A stretch of 5,072 bases of DNA from an uncultured Oscillospiraceae bacterium (GTDB lineage: Bacteria; Bacillota; Clostridia; Oscillospirales; Oscillospiraceae). The position numbers and the translations under genes were made by a program. Shown piece after piece: positions 5,041-5,072 of this stretch. The stretch is taken from positions 1 to 5,072 of the forward strand of contig CAJTQP010000100.1 of assembly GCA_910578575.1 (NCBI GenBank), in the 5' to 3' direction. A model generated the notes under the pieces. That model saw only the letters and a program-made list of their open reading frames with translations. It searched no databases and was not told where the DNA came from. Positions within the stretch are counted from its first letter, which is position 1; every line of letters begins with the position of its first letter.

Positions 5041-5065
5041 GGGGCAAATGGACGGGGGTGATTGG

Positions 5066-5072
5066 ATGCAAA
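5066..5072 (+). CDS. Start of a further gene, cut by the window edge
   Basis: GGGGGTGA (5054-5061) lies four bases before an ATG at 5066, downstream of a consensus promoter. Only Met-Gln and one further base are present, so nothing can be said of the product. The call rests on promoter, ribosome binding site and start codon occurring in the right order and spacing. Confidence 0.55.

Overview
The window looks like a chromosomal stretch of a GC-rich member of the class Clostridia (Firmicutes), most likely an Oscillospiraceae-type gut anaerobe. The basis is strong GGAGG ribosome binding sites before almost every gene, GC-rich core genes, the style of the L10 and L7/L12 proteins, and a Firmicutes-type long CofE-like protein. 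The genus cannot be fixed from this sequence.

Layout. At 1-1070 the + strand carries rplJ and rplL, ending in a perfect hairpin terminator; rpoB does not follow. At 1068-2380 there is an AT-rich block (two hand-counted 60-base lines give 38-40% GC, against 62-65% in lines from rplJ and the radical SAM gene), all on the - strand. Read in the direction of transcription it holds a Phd/YefM-type antitoxin, an overlapping RelE/ParE toxin, a third small gene with a Gly-Arg-rich charged tract, a terminator, and then a separately promoted 81-residue XRE-type DNA-binding protein that ends in the rplL terminator. At 2389-3510 (- strand) is a radical SAM protein with an unusual CX4CX2C cluster motif. 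From 3511 to 3755 is a divergent intergenic region with a promoter facing each way and two clean palindromes. At 3756-4931 (+ strand) is a 391-residue protein of the coenzyme F420-0:glutamate ligase (CofE) family, followed by a hairpin terminator. The window ends with a consensus promoter and the first codons of a further + strand gene.

How the parts work together. rplJ-rplL build the ribosomal stalk. The toxin-antitoxin genes form one transcript whose core promoter lies almost entirely inside a near-perfect 28-bp palindrome, the expected arrangement for autorepression. The XRE gene has its own promoter overlapped by a different 21-bp palindrome. The radical SAM and CofE-like genes are divergent, and a 23-bp palindrome sits almost midway between their promoters, so they may share a regulator. 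Their substrates are not evident from sequence.

Most notable: the compact toxin-antitoxin block with its third gene, the CofE-like protein in a lineage not known for making F420, and the palindromes of the divergent promoter region. Nothing here is clearly a wholly new class of system; the third gene of the toxin-antitoxin operon is the best candidate for something not yet described.
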